DNA of 64,000 nucleotides from Hysterium pulicare CBS 123377 (taxonomy: Eukaryota > Ascomycota > Dothideomycetes > Hysteriales > Hysteriaceae). The DNA lies in NCBI GenBank assembly GCA_000467715.1, contig AJFK01000724.1, positions 62,001-126,000 of the forward strand. Reading direction: 5' to 3'. How positions within the stretch are numbered: the stretch's first letter is position 1; each line of letters begins with the position of its first letter. The notes under the pieces were generated by a model. That model ran no database searches. It saw only the letters and a program-made list of their open reading frames with translations, and was not told where the DNA came from. The position numbers and the translations under genes were made by a program. This document shows positions 1-9,480 of the stretch, one piece after another.

Positions 1-543
1 GGTATGTATAGATTGTGGGTGCTTTTCTAGATTATCTCCTTTAATATATATCTTATTCATGTGTCTCTATATCTTCATTTCTAACCTTAATATGAGCTCT
101 AAAGTAAATTTTTTCTCGGTCATGGGGGATCAAGAGTAGTGGCTATGGTACTTTCCAGTTCGGCTCAAAGATGGCAACTTACTTTCACCCCTTTCCCATA
201 GCCTGATTGATGTATGCAGACGAATGGGAACGAACATTAGGGAGGCTTGTATAGTCTCAGAACAGCCAAAGCACAATTACTATCTTACCTCGCATAGTGA
301 ATAGTGGGTTCTATCAGTACAAGGCTCGAAACCTCACCACAATTTGCCCCCTTCCCTCTTCACTACTTATTGTCCAATTGTATTATTCTACGGCTTATGT
401 CACAGCTTCGTCAACCAGCCGCTTCCTGGCAACAGCTGTTACCATAATTTCTCTCTCTTGTTCTTCCACTACTGGAACCGTCACATTCCACAACAAGATC
501 CTCAACATCGGTTCTCATTCACACACGACTTACCACAATCATT
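1..543. other. intergenic, no gene seen
   Basis: AT-rich upstream DNA. Short open frames between about 300 and 626 have no recognisable family or codon pattern. The stretch just before 544 is C/T-rich, as in fungal promoters and 5' leaders, and probably serves the first gene. Confidence 0.4.
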
Positions 544-622
544 ATGGCCGCAGAACGAGATCGCTTGATCCAGACGATCATACAGAACTGGAACCTCACT
601 GCCGCCTCCGAGTCGATACCCG

Positions 623-1315
623 ATGAGCTTCTCCCGAGACGAGACCAAGCGAGGCCTCTCTAGACAACCTCAAAATGACGCCCAACAATGGGACCTCTCC
701 ATGCTCCAAGAGCTCGTTACACTGTCTGGCTTGATGCAAGGAGATATTGATGCTGTACATCAGCAGCTGAGGGAGGTCGTAGCCGAACGTCGCCAGCGAA
801 ACGCCGCAACAGCTGATCCTTACCTCACGCTTGCCGACATCCAAAATACAATCAGCTATTTTCGAGACACGATGACTTCCATGGCATTGGCAGAAGTTCA
901 CGCCGATGTCACTACCAGTTCTCCATCCGAAGCGTCTACTACGAGCACCGGCACCCATGTAACTGTCCTTGCAGGTAGAGGTCAAAAACACTTGCGAAAC
1001 TCATTCAATGCCCGCCCCAATGTCGATCTCACTCTACCATCCCAGAACAATTCAACTAATCAGAATCCTAATCGAGTCCCTTCGCCAATTCTACGGTGGG
1101 AGCGGGAGAGGGACGAGGCTTCAGCAGATCAGTATGACGCTCTTGCTGCTGCTCATATGGAAGACGCTAGAGCTTATGAGGCAGAAGCCGAAGTACACAG
1201 AATACAGGCCGCAGTTTATAGGGCACGGGCGAAACGAAGAGCACCTAGAATAGCGGATCTTCGAATGCGTATAGAGAGGTTGGAGAGGATAGAGCGGGAG
1301 CAGAATGGGGATTGA
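623..1315 (+). CDS. hypothetical coiled-coil protein, first of a tandem paralog pair (frame-disturbed 5' end)
   Basis: No known family was recognised. The open frame encodes 230 residues. A Q-W-containing helical block near residue 20 and a charged, Ala/Arg/Glu-rich C-terminal coiled coil (about residues 150-225) both align with the next gene at 1805-3144, so the two are tandem duplicates. The N-terminal part of the paralog (motif IPEDLRPRR) matches IPDELLPRR encoded from an ATG at 544, but in another frame, which hits a stop about 40 codons in. The frame changes by one base between about 643 and 665. Either the gene is decaying, it now starts at the ATG at 623 inside the old N-terminus, or the assembly has an indel. 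A GTTGTTGTTTTCT-containing 3' flank is shared with the paralog. Confidence 0.55.
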   Translation: MSFSRDETKRGLSRQPQNDAQQWDLSMLQELVTLSGLMQGDIDAVHQQLREVVAERRQRNAATADPYLTLADIQNTISYFRDTMTSMALAEVHADVTTSSPSEASTTSTGTHVTVLAGRGQKHLRNSFNARPNVDLTLPSQNNSTNQNPNRVPSPILRWERERDEASADQYDALAAAHMEDARAYEAEAEVHRIQAAVYRARAKRRAPRIADLRMRIERLERIEREQNGD

Positions 1316-1804
1316 TATCCATGTACATATGACTGTTTATGAGGCGTACCTTAGACGTTTATTCTCTGGGAAGGGAGAATAAAGCCGGTGAGCATGTTGT
1401 GAGCTAATAAAGGTTGTTGTTTTCTAGAAGTCTAGAGTAAGATAGTCTATAAAAGTTCTAATAATCTTATTTTATTTTAGAAGATTAGTGGGTAACACTA
1501 CTTCACATATCCCTTCACCTTACTAGTCCGATAATCTCGTGACCGCTACGTCACTTATCATACCCTACTTCATTCACTTTTCACTGTTTACTGTTTTGTC
1601 TCGCTCGTCACCGTCTTACCCCTCACTGCCGCCTAGCAACTACGTGTTATGATACAAATTTTCTTCTCTTCTATTCTCTTCTTCTTTTTCCTCTACAACA
1701 ATCTTCTCACCCACAACAAATCAGCTTTTCTACATTCAAATTGCAGCTTCCGACTGCCATAATTTATAGCTACTTCTCTGTTTGATACCAACGCCATCGA
1801 AGTC
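1316..1804. other. intergenic between tandem paralogs
   Basis: The first half resembles the sequence after 3145 (shared GTTGTTGTTTTCT and a following T/A-rich block), so the duplicated unit included the 3' flank. The second half is a C/T-rich promoter-like tract leading to the ATG at 1805. No further gene is seen. Confidence 0.5.
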
Positions 1805-3144
1805 ATGATGACTAAAGCTACGCTGATTGCTCAGATCAAATCAGACTGGAGCATCCCTTCTGTCGCTCAGTCCATCCCTGAAGATCTCCGCCCTAGGAGA
1901 GGCACGCGTACCAGACCCTCACAAAGAGCTCAAAACAACCCGCAGCAATGGCTCCTTCCGTTCCTCCAAGCTCTCGCGAATTTGTCGCGAATCACACAAA
2001 ACCGACTTGCCCTCGTTCAACAATATCTGCAGGAGACAATCAATCGTCGCCGCAACCAGCCGAATGGAAATGCCTATGGCCATCTCACAGTAGCAGATCT
2101 TTTCCAAGCCTTCCACTACTTCAACAACCCGGCACCGCCTGCCACGATAGGTGGCCCAGAAAATACCCCAGAGAATACAAATGATCCTGCTGCAGTCACT
2201 CCGCCTCACGCTCCTCAAGCCCCGGCCATAGGTAGTGATTGGAATCCATTCCACACCGACCCAAGACCGTCTCGCGTTCAGCCTGTCCCACGAACAAAAT
2301 CTCAAACCGGGGCACAGGAGCATGGAGAAACCTCCAACGGCTCAAGTCTTTCTAGTGCTGAGGTAGGTCTTTGATAGGAAAAACTTTGAAAACTGACACT
2401 AACGCCTCACAGACAAGCCTCCTAGAGAACGGCAAAGTCGTAGCAAAGTCACAGCTGACAAATCCTTTCCACCGCCCAGCGAGTGATTCCGATAGACACA
2501 GCTCGCTGTACAACGATGATCCGCCACCAAGAGTTGCTGGAGAAAAGGCTCGAGGAAAACGACCAATGGTTACTGATGAAGAATACGAAGCAGCGTGGGA
2601 GCATATCAACAAAAAACGTAAAATGGCCGCCGAGAACAGAACTGTTGAGCCACATGACAATCGTGGCACCAGCATGGCTCGAAACTTTCCCGCCCAGCAT
2701 GGAATGGTCAGAAGTCTTGCTGCCACCATGACAGCAGGCGAACCCAGTAACGCTCTCGTCGAAAGAAGACCAATGGGCCCCCCCGACCTTCCGAACATCC
2801 CTCCGAACCGTCAGCAGCGCAGCATATCACCCTTGTCACAGCAGTTTTCCGACATCATGTCTCTTAGACAGCCTGATCAGTATATGGATATAGTACCTCC
2901 ACCTGCGAATGATACTGTCGAAGACTTACCACTGCTACGAATGGAAATGGAGAGAGATGAGGCACTGGGCCAAGCTGAGTTCGACGAGGCCATGGCAGAA
3001 GATCATAGGGCCGCTGAACAAGTTCATAGGGCCAAATCCCGTGAGGCTCGAGCACGTGGGGAAAGGATTAGAGCCAGGCAGTCCAATACACGAATGCGCA
3101 TCTTCAGACTGGAAAGAATGCAGGAGAATGCAGATGAGGCTTGA
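1805..3144 (+). CDS. hypothetical coiled-coil protein, second tandem paralog
   Basis: Two exons, 1805-2362 and 2413-3144, encode about 429 residues. The 50-nt intron has GTAGGT and CACAG ends, and removing it joins two frames that are each otherwise open. The N-terminal 100 residues are helical, with the NPQQW block shared with the gene at 623. The middle is Pro/Ser/Thr-rich and probably disordered, with a basic KKRK patch near residue 275 that could be a nuclear signal. The last 70 residues form a charged coiled coil rich in Arg, Ala and Glu, again matching the neighbour. No catalytic motif is visible. Function is unknown. The intact frame suggests that this is the functional copy of the pair. 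Confidence 0.72.
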
Positions 3145-4104
3145 TATGCATATGGCTTTCCTTTATTTGTACAATAGTTATTCGAGCTGGAGGAAACGAT
3201 TAGAAAGTTGTTGAGCCCTCTGAGAGGTAGTAAAAGTTGTTGTTTTCTGGCAGTCTAGTTCACCTGTATAAGTAAATTCTAAAAGGTTTCAATAATCCTT
3301 TTTCTTACTTAGGCTTATCTAGACTTCCCTCTTTTGCTTTCTGTACCTTTGTGGCAACGATGTGAACTGGATTTCGCTCTCTTCTCCCAGCCCAATCCAG
3401 TTCTGCAGGCGTCCGGCAACGTGCTATCGTTCTTGACACTGCAGTTCTCCCTGCTCATTTCTACAAGCGTCTAGTGACCTGTATGTTCATTAGCCTTAAT
3501 GAAAAACTAGTTTTTCCGGCCGGAGTAAAAGAGATCTGCACTGAACTTGCCATCCATTTTCAGAGAATGGCCCGTGGATAGAAGGGTGGTGTTCAATGCT
3601 CGAAGTTTTGTGGTATATTGATGGAAGTCAACATCTGCGTGGTAGAGTTTGTTGGCCTGGAAGACCGTAATGTACCACAAACTTGTAGTTGAGTGTCTGG
3701 AAAGGGGTATGCCTATGCATAATTCGCATTTCACTCCCGCAGCAGCAAGAATAGCTCACTGAATACCTAGTCGCTGCCATTGAGGCAATTCTCGACAATG
3801 AACCGGGGAGCGGAGATTGGAGAGTAGGCATCATGTATTTCAGTGAGGAGCTTGCAAACATATGAAAGAACCGGTCAATGTGAATATGTTCCTAGATATC
3901 ATTTCCCCGTATGGACCTTCCCGCGATCCGACCGTCCCGTTCCCGAGCATCAATACCATGAACGCCAGGAACTATCCAAAGCATAATGTTCTCTCCTCAA
4001 AATAGAGAGTCCCATCATATCCGAAGCAAAAATACCAATTCAAGTAAAGAGAACGCCATTAAAAAATAGGCAGATCGCCTCTACCAACTGATCCATGACC
4101 AAAA
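3145..4104. other. intergenic, no gene seen
   Basis: The first about 150 bases repeat the downstream flank of the gene at 623. Beyond that only short open frames on both strands occur (for example antisense around 3507-3861), with no family resemblance and no splice pattern joining them. Confidence 0.4.
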
Positions 4105-5328
4105 TCAAGCTCGAAACTCAATTTCAACACCCAAGCCCATCTCCTCCAAGGACGTCATGAAATTTTGAAGAGCGCCGAGAATCGTACGAAGATTTTCCGT
4201 AATCTTCGGATTAATATCACGGTCTCGAAAGGGGCACCCGCCGTAGGGAAAGCGACGAAGATTCTTGCAAGCCCTAAGAAACACGATCAAATCTGCCGAA
4301 GGAGTCGAATCCAAGTTCGAATCTAGGCTGATGATACTAGTCGTCTGGGGAAGGTATTCTTCCGCGGCCCAACATGGATTAGCTGGATCCCGCTCCTCGA
4401 CATCGCGAAGATGCTCTAACCCTAACGCCTTGTTCAAGGCTGCTTCTTGGAAAATGGGCGGGATATGGGCTAATGATAATCCTCTGATGTATATATCCAC
4501 GGTTTTGATGTGGCGGAAGCGCGAGGTATGTGTTGGTATGACTGATGGAACAGTGAACGGAACTGTCAGAAAGGGGCGCATGTCGACGCTCCTTCGATAT
4601 GGCGCTGTTGGTCCAATGAAAAGATATCGGACGTTTGGAGTATGAAGCAGTATGAGGGTCATTAGCGCCCACGGGTCATGCTTCTGTAGATTTTTGTACC
4701 ACCTAAGCTTCACCGGTCGTCGGAGATTCATTGGGTTCGTGACATCTTGGAAGAGTTGCTCATCCGACCTCATCTGTTCCAATGGCCAAAACTTTGAGGA
4801 ACCAGCCTTCAGTGGATATAGAAAGATCAGGCGCTTCACCAGAGCAGCTAAGAACGGAGCGTTAATGAGCGCTCGAAATAGGGAGATGTAATCTCTTGTA
4901 ACGCGGCAGATCTGAAGGAGTGGCTTTACTGCGCTTCGAAAGTACGGTATGTGGTAAAGATTCGCCAGGTCCGTCCATTCTAAAGTTTTGCTTGCCACGA
5001 TCATTTGAAGCAATTCGACAGGGAGCAACTTGATGGGTGTACGTGATTTGAGAGTTTGGGTTACTTGTTCGGTCATTTGGACAGAGAATAGTGACGGCGC
5101 ACGTCCATCCAGAGGGAGCTTCTGGCCAAATAACTTTTTAGGCGGAGGCAACATACCGCCTGAGGTATGATCCGAAGTGCGGCAGATCGATGTTGGTGTT
5201 GCATAATTACCACCAGAGGGGACCTGGTAAGATTTCTTTCTAGGAGGACGCGCCATACTGCATGTGGTATAAACCAGCACGCGAATTTTAGAATCGATCG
5301 ACTGCGACGTCCGCAAGAATAGGTTCAC
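4105..5328 (-). CDS. F-box-like hypothetical protein
   Basis: A single open frame of 407 residues. The second Met, at 5256 (MARPPRKKS), is an equally good start and gives 383 residues. Near residue 100 the segment TPIKLLPVELLQMI followed by helical, Leu-rich sequence resembles the opening of fungal F-box-like domains (L-P-x-E-L-L-x-x-I). The rest is Leu/Ile/Arg-rich with spaced aromatic residues, as in the structured tails of fungal F-box proteins, but no clear leucine-rich repeat can be counted. If the F-box call is right, the protein would bind Skp1 in an SCF ubiquitin ligase; that is inference. It stands alone with no co-oriented partner nearby. Confidence 0.62.
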   Translation of the reverse strand: MNLFLRTSQSIDSKIRVLVYTTCSMARPPRKKSYQVPSGGNYATPTSICRTSDHTSGGMLPPPKKLFGQKLPLDGRAPSLFSVQMTEQVTQTLKSRTPIKLLPVELLQMIVASKTLEWTDLANLYHIPYFRSAVKPLLQICRVTRDYISLFRALINAPFLAALVKRLIFLYPLKAGSSKFWPLEQMRSDEQLFQDVTNPMNLRRPVKLRWYKNLQKHDPWALMTLILLHTPNVRYLFIGPTAPYRRSVDMRPFLTVPFTVPSVIPTHTSRFRHIKTVDIYIRGLSLAHIPPIFQEAALNKALGLEHLRDVEERDPANPCWAAEEYLPQTTSIISLDSNLDSTPSADLIVFLRACKNLRRFPYGGCPFRDRDINPKITENLRTILGALQNFMTSLEEMGLGVEIEFRA

Positions 5329-6593
5329 ATCAAGACTGGAGCTTCAACGCTGTATAGAAGAAACGAGATCTCAAAGTGCTAGACTTGTTACGCCTGCGGA
5401 GAAGTGCACATATTAGACTACCTTCACGTGAGATCAAGGAACGCCTAAGAAGGTGTAGGAGATCCACAAGGAAGGAAGGTGATGACTCACTGGGCACAAG
5501 CTTTTGATATCGAGTGAAGATGCCAGAAGTAATATGGAGTGGAAGGTGAGAGCCAAAATTGACGGGATGTGATCAGAGGAGATGAGACACAATCCAGAGC
5601 CGTCAGCTTTTTGAGGTTTGCTGGGAAGCGTAGATGTTCCAGTAAGCCTTGCGTGAGGTTAAACCGATGTATGAGACGATGTGTGAGTGAGGGAGAATGG
5701 AGCGGGATAGTTGGTTGGCTATCAAGGCTCGAACTGAGGTGAAGTGGTTACATGTTTGAAGAAAGGTCTCGGAAACGGAGCGAGGAAGTGAAACTTGATA
5801 TGACCAATGCAGCGAGTTCAGATGATGGAAGTCAAAACCTCTCATGGCTCGACCTACTGAACTAATAGAGCGTGAATTGGCTCTTCGATCTATGAAGACT
5901 CTCAGGGTGCACGCATCTAACCGAGTGGGCTCCGAAAGGCGAAGTAGAGATGGTTATGGTGTAGCCATCCCACTTTGAGCTCTGTCTTCAACAAGATCTT
6001 CGAAACCCAGGTACACTTTCTCGAGTGCCAGCAACCGCTTTCAAAGGATCAGCATGGCTGGAAGGTCTAGTGTAGGGCCTGCCAGACAAGAGCCTAACAC
6101 CTTAAAGAGCTAGTAGTTCAGTCTCAGCAAGTGAAGGCAGATATGAGTGACAAAATCCTTGGGTCTACGTATCTCTAGATGCCTTTTCAGAACCAGTGTT
6201 GATCCTGCTGCGTCTAAAACTACCATGTTTGGAGATAGAACTTTGGGAATAGCATAGGGATGTGATTTGTTGTGTTCCACTTCCAAACGGAATGCATGCA
6301 ACTGGCGAGGCAAATGACCGCTGGCGTAGATAATGCGAAGTGAGCAAACGAAGCTGGCATTTACGCTGATTTGAAATGTAGAAGAACTTCAACAAACAGA
6401 AACGCGGGATGGTTTGTGGACTGGTTTTCCGCGCTTTGTCTTCAACCCATTGCCCGTGAAAGTGATGTTTTTATGACCCTGCCGCACAACTTATATAATC
6501 GGGCCTCAAGCGCTAGTCATTGCAATGAAATACTTATTCCCTCTTGCCTAGGCATCCGCGCAAATTAGAGCTCATCCAGCTGGAAAGCTCACC
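5329..6593. other. intergenic, no gene seen
   Basis: Contains only short open frames on both strands (for example 5603-5845 and 6110-6395 antisense), none recognisable. It probably holds the divergent promoters of the genes ending at 5328 and starting at 6594. Confidence 0.4.
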
Positions 6594-7337
6594 ATGCACG
6601 TCCGCAACCTCCTTCTACGCCTGTCGGTCTTCATGCTCGGTGTCAACGCAATCATTCCAGCCCTGATCACCTATGTCTATCTCTTCGGTCGAATGGCGCT
6701 CCATCCTGTCGTTGTGTTTGACGAGTATCTTTTCCCCATCTCCCTAAATACGGTCGTTGGATTGGATTCGGTCTTCCAAAGCATGCGTGAGGATCCATCG
6801 CTTCTCAGAATCACCCTAGCGATGGAAAATGTCATCAATCCAGTCCGCCAGGCCCGTGATGAACACACTTCCTCCTTATACGAACAGCTTTTCCTGCCGA
6901 GATCTGGCCATCGCGAGTTCTTTCAAACTCGGCTTGACTTTTTGACATCAACAACGAATGATCTGGCCAAGTATCCCCCGGATTACTGCGACCCCGAGAA
7001 GTACGGAAACCCTCAAAGACGACCAGAATGCAGGCATATCCAGGAACGGCTATTGACACTCTTTGAGAGCTGTACTCTCTGGCATCTCAAATACTCATAC
7101 TTGATGCACCACTGCTCCGGTGGAGAGTGCTCCAACTTGACTTCCGCTTTTCAACCTATAGTTGGAGCTTGTCCTAACGTAGGGATCACGGCGCGTCTCA
7201 GAGATGTACCCCAGCCTGAAATCGACTCTTTCATTCGGTCCCTGCCCCGACCACTGCAATACTTGCTCGACAATTCCATCTGGCGCGAAATCATCGGTGC
7301 ATTTGCGAGTCAATGGCAAGCCAATGCTGTTAACTAA
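6594..7337 (+). CDS. hypothetical single-pass membrane or secreted protein
   Basis: An uninterrupted frame of 247 residues. Residues 5-32 are strongly hydrophobic (LLLRLSVFMLGVNAIIPALI) after a short basic start, so they act as a signal anchor or uncleaved signal peptide. The remainder is soluble, with a Cys cluster around residues 133-182 (Cys in YCDPEKYG, PECRH, ESCTLW, HHCSGGECSN, GACPN) that could form disulfides in the secretory pathway. No family was recognised. The ATG follows a C-rich leader and CACC context, which supports the start. No paralog is seen in the window. Confidence 0.62.
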   Translation: MHVRNLLLRLSVFMLGVNAIIPALITYVYLFGRMALHPVVVFDEYLFPISLNTVVGLDSVFQSMREDPSLLRITLAMENVINPVRQARDEHTSSLYEQLFLPRSGHREFFQTRLDFLTSTTNDLAKYPPDYCDPEKYGNPQRRPECRHIQERLLTLFESCTLWHLKYSYLMHHCSGGECSNLTSAFQPIVGACPNVGITARLRDVPQPEIDSFIRSLPRPLQYLLDNSIWREIIGAFASQWQANAVN

Positions 7338-7798
7338 CTAGGCAATTGTTGGGCCAAATGAATCACTCAAAACTGCTGGCGAATGAGATAATGTTTGGCC
7401 ATAGCAAGGGACACACGAAAACTACCAAAGGAGGTGAGCGTTGGTGAAGAAATGTCAGGAGGTTCGATTTATCGGGCCGTTATGATAAGCTATTATTGAA
7501 TCAACAATGTACCTCCACCTCCATCGTATCAGGCTTTTGATCTCTAGAATGCCGTCGTGATCTTACTGCTTACTAATAGTGAATTGGCCGTTGTAGCCAC
7601 CTGGGCAAGTAAACGGAAAGTCTTTCAAAGAATGTTTTCTAAAAGGGAATCTAATGAAAAGAAATGAAAGGAATCTGATGAATGGAAACATTTGGAAGGA
7701 AACATTTGAAACGAAAATCCATTTGAAAGGAAATTCTTTGAAGCTCAAAGCATGTTTGTCTTACGGTGTTTAGTGAATGGCTAGCCTAGATTTCCTCT
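7338..7798. other. intergenic with purine-rich degenerate repeat
   Basis: Mostly non-coding. From about 7611 to 7745 it is made of imperfect GAAAGGAA / CATTTGAAA words that give an FPF-like repeated peptide when read antisense. No gene is supported. Confidence 0.5.
7611..7745. repeat. degenerate purine-rich short tandem repeat
   Basis: About 135 bases built from irregular 8-12 base units such as GAAAGGAATC, GGAAACATTT and GGAAATTC. The strand bias (purines on +) is strong. It sits about 120 bases upstream of the J-like gene. Confidence 0.6.
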
Positions 7799-7864
7799 TT
7801 GTTCTTGAGCACGGTATGTAGGGAAACCCCCCACATTCTATCTCTTCCAACCTGCACTTCAAGT

Positions 7865-8878
7865 ATGGCTTTTCAAAACCCCTATGAAGTTCTCGGACTT
7901 TCTCACGACGCCTCCGAAAATGACATTGTTACTGCCTACCACGAACTAACTCTCCTGTTCAATCCGGGCGAACTCTTTGTCGAAAAGGATGAAGAAAAAG
8001 CACGAAGGCTTTTCGCTCAATTTGCGGAGATCCGTGAGGCGTATGGCTTGCTGATGGATGAGAAACGACCAGCAAATTTCGACCAGGTGCCACGCGGGAT
8101 AGATTTCTACCAGCAACTGACCACCGACACGATTGCTAGATATCAGCGACTCGGGTCAGCCACGTATTTCAATGACATCTGTGCGCACCAACACTGCCTC
8201 TTTCAACACCTCCGCAATGATGCCATCAGTTGGAAATGCGGCATACTCCAGGACCCGCGATCCAATTCTAACGATTCAACGGCCAGTTGCGAAGAGATCC
8301 AAACGGTCTACAAAAAGTCTCTCAACAGCTGCAACAATCTGCTTGGTATGTACAAGGAACTCACCAGCATGCCATCCACGTCTCCGGCCATGTCGGTGTC
8401 TCCAGATTACACCGCCCTAGCATATCATCAAGCAAAGCGGCAATGCTTAGATGCTCAGAAACAGTACGAGAAGCTTTTTCCTACCCAGGCCATATCTCCA
8501 ACAATCACACCAACTACTATAATTGACCTGGATGCTGGAGGAGAAGCCTCTCCGAGACCCAATGAACCGTATCTTCCTTCCGATCCACCTATCTCGGACG
8601 AAGTGAGTCGGATCCTCGATTCAGCCACGATCCCAGGGGAAGCGAGAGTATCATCAGGACTTCCGGATCGGGCTCCGTCTCTTTCGAGCACGCAGTTGGT
8701 GACAAGTACATCGTCATTTTTGGTTCCTTCTACTTCGCCACCTTCCCAACCTCCGCTTGATAAGGCAACTTTGGAAGCTGATGGTCAAAATGGTACCATA
8801 GTCTTTTTTCCGATTGTTGCGTGCCTTGCATTTGCTGGGGCCTTTTATCTAAAGTGGAGAGTACAGCGGCCGCGGTAA
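7865..8878 (+). CDS. J-domain-like protein without HPD, C-terminal membrane anchor
   Basis: Encodes 337 residues from ATG 7865; an upstream in-frame ATG at 7799 would add 22 residues that precede the domain and look unstructured. Residues 4-70 read NPYEVLGLSHDAS followed by helices II-IV, the classic DnaJ J-domain opening. At the HPD position the sequence is LLFNPGE, so the His-Pro-Asp triad needed to stimulate Hsp70 ATPase is absent. The central part is a helical region with three Cys, then a Ser/Pro/Thr-rich linker (about 215-305). The last 30 residues hold one hydrophobic segment (FFPIVACLAFAGAFYL) and a basic end, giving a tail-anchored arrangement. It is probably a J-like adaptor on a membrane rather than a true co-chaperone. 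The domain call is confident, the role is not. Confidence 0.72.
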   Translation: MAFQNPYEVLGLSHDASENDIVTAYHELTLLFNPGELFVEKDEEKARRLFAQFAEIREAYGLLMDEKRPANFDQVPRGIDFYQQLTTDTIARYQRLGSATYFNDICAHQHCLFQHLRNDAISWKCGILQDPRSNSNDSTASCEEIQTVYKKSLNSCNNLLGMYKELTSMPSTSPAMSVSPDYTALAYHQAKRQCLDAQKQYEKLFPTQAISPTITPTTIIDLDAGGEASPRPNEPYLPSDPPISDEVSRILDSATIPGEARVSSGLPDRAPSLSSTQLVTSTSSFLVPSTSPPSQPPLDKATLEADGQNGTIVFFPIVACLAFAGAFYLKWRVQRPR

Positions 8879-9480
8879 ACGACATACGAGTCTGTGCAAC
8901 AAATGATAACGCTATCTCGAGAAGGAGGACTCATAGCACTCATCAACGACTCTATACGTTTGTGGCATCCGGGAGACGGCTCGGTGGAATGGTGAGCTCA
9001 CAAATCTGCTATGTTGTTTGCTCAACAACTCCGGAAATGAAGACTTTGAAAAGTCGGAGAACTAGGGAATCTCGGAGGCTAGATAGTTAGTGCACGATTA
9101 ATAGAAAAGCTTTGCAAAACTACAATACAAACTCCCCATAAAGTGCCTTGATCGTAAAGAAGATGCTCCGACTTACTGAAGGTGACGAAAATAGATGATT
9201 TTCGTAGTACGTCCAGGCGTTTAAAGTAGAGCGATGCACGGGCCAACGACTTTTTCGCTAAGCTAAAACATCGCTACGCTGTACAACTCACAAAACCTTA
9301 CCTTAACAAAACTCCATACCGACTACTGCCTGGACCGCATCATCAACCTCATTGAAAGGGTGTCAAGTACTCCTATTGTTACATCATCTCCTCTTTTTCT
9401 TCGTTATCTCACTCCAAACTTCTGCTTGTATCATGCCAGAGTGCGCGAACGAGGGAGGGGTGCCGTAAGAAGCAATCATC
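8879..9480. other. intergenic, no gene seen
   Basis: Short frames only (for example up to 9090 on +). The stretch 9300-9480 is C/T-rich and probably promoter and 5' leader of the CCCH gene. Confidence 0.4.
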
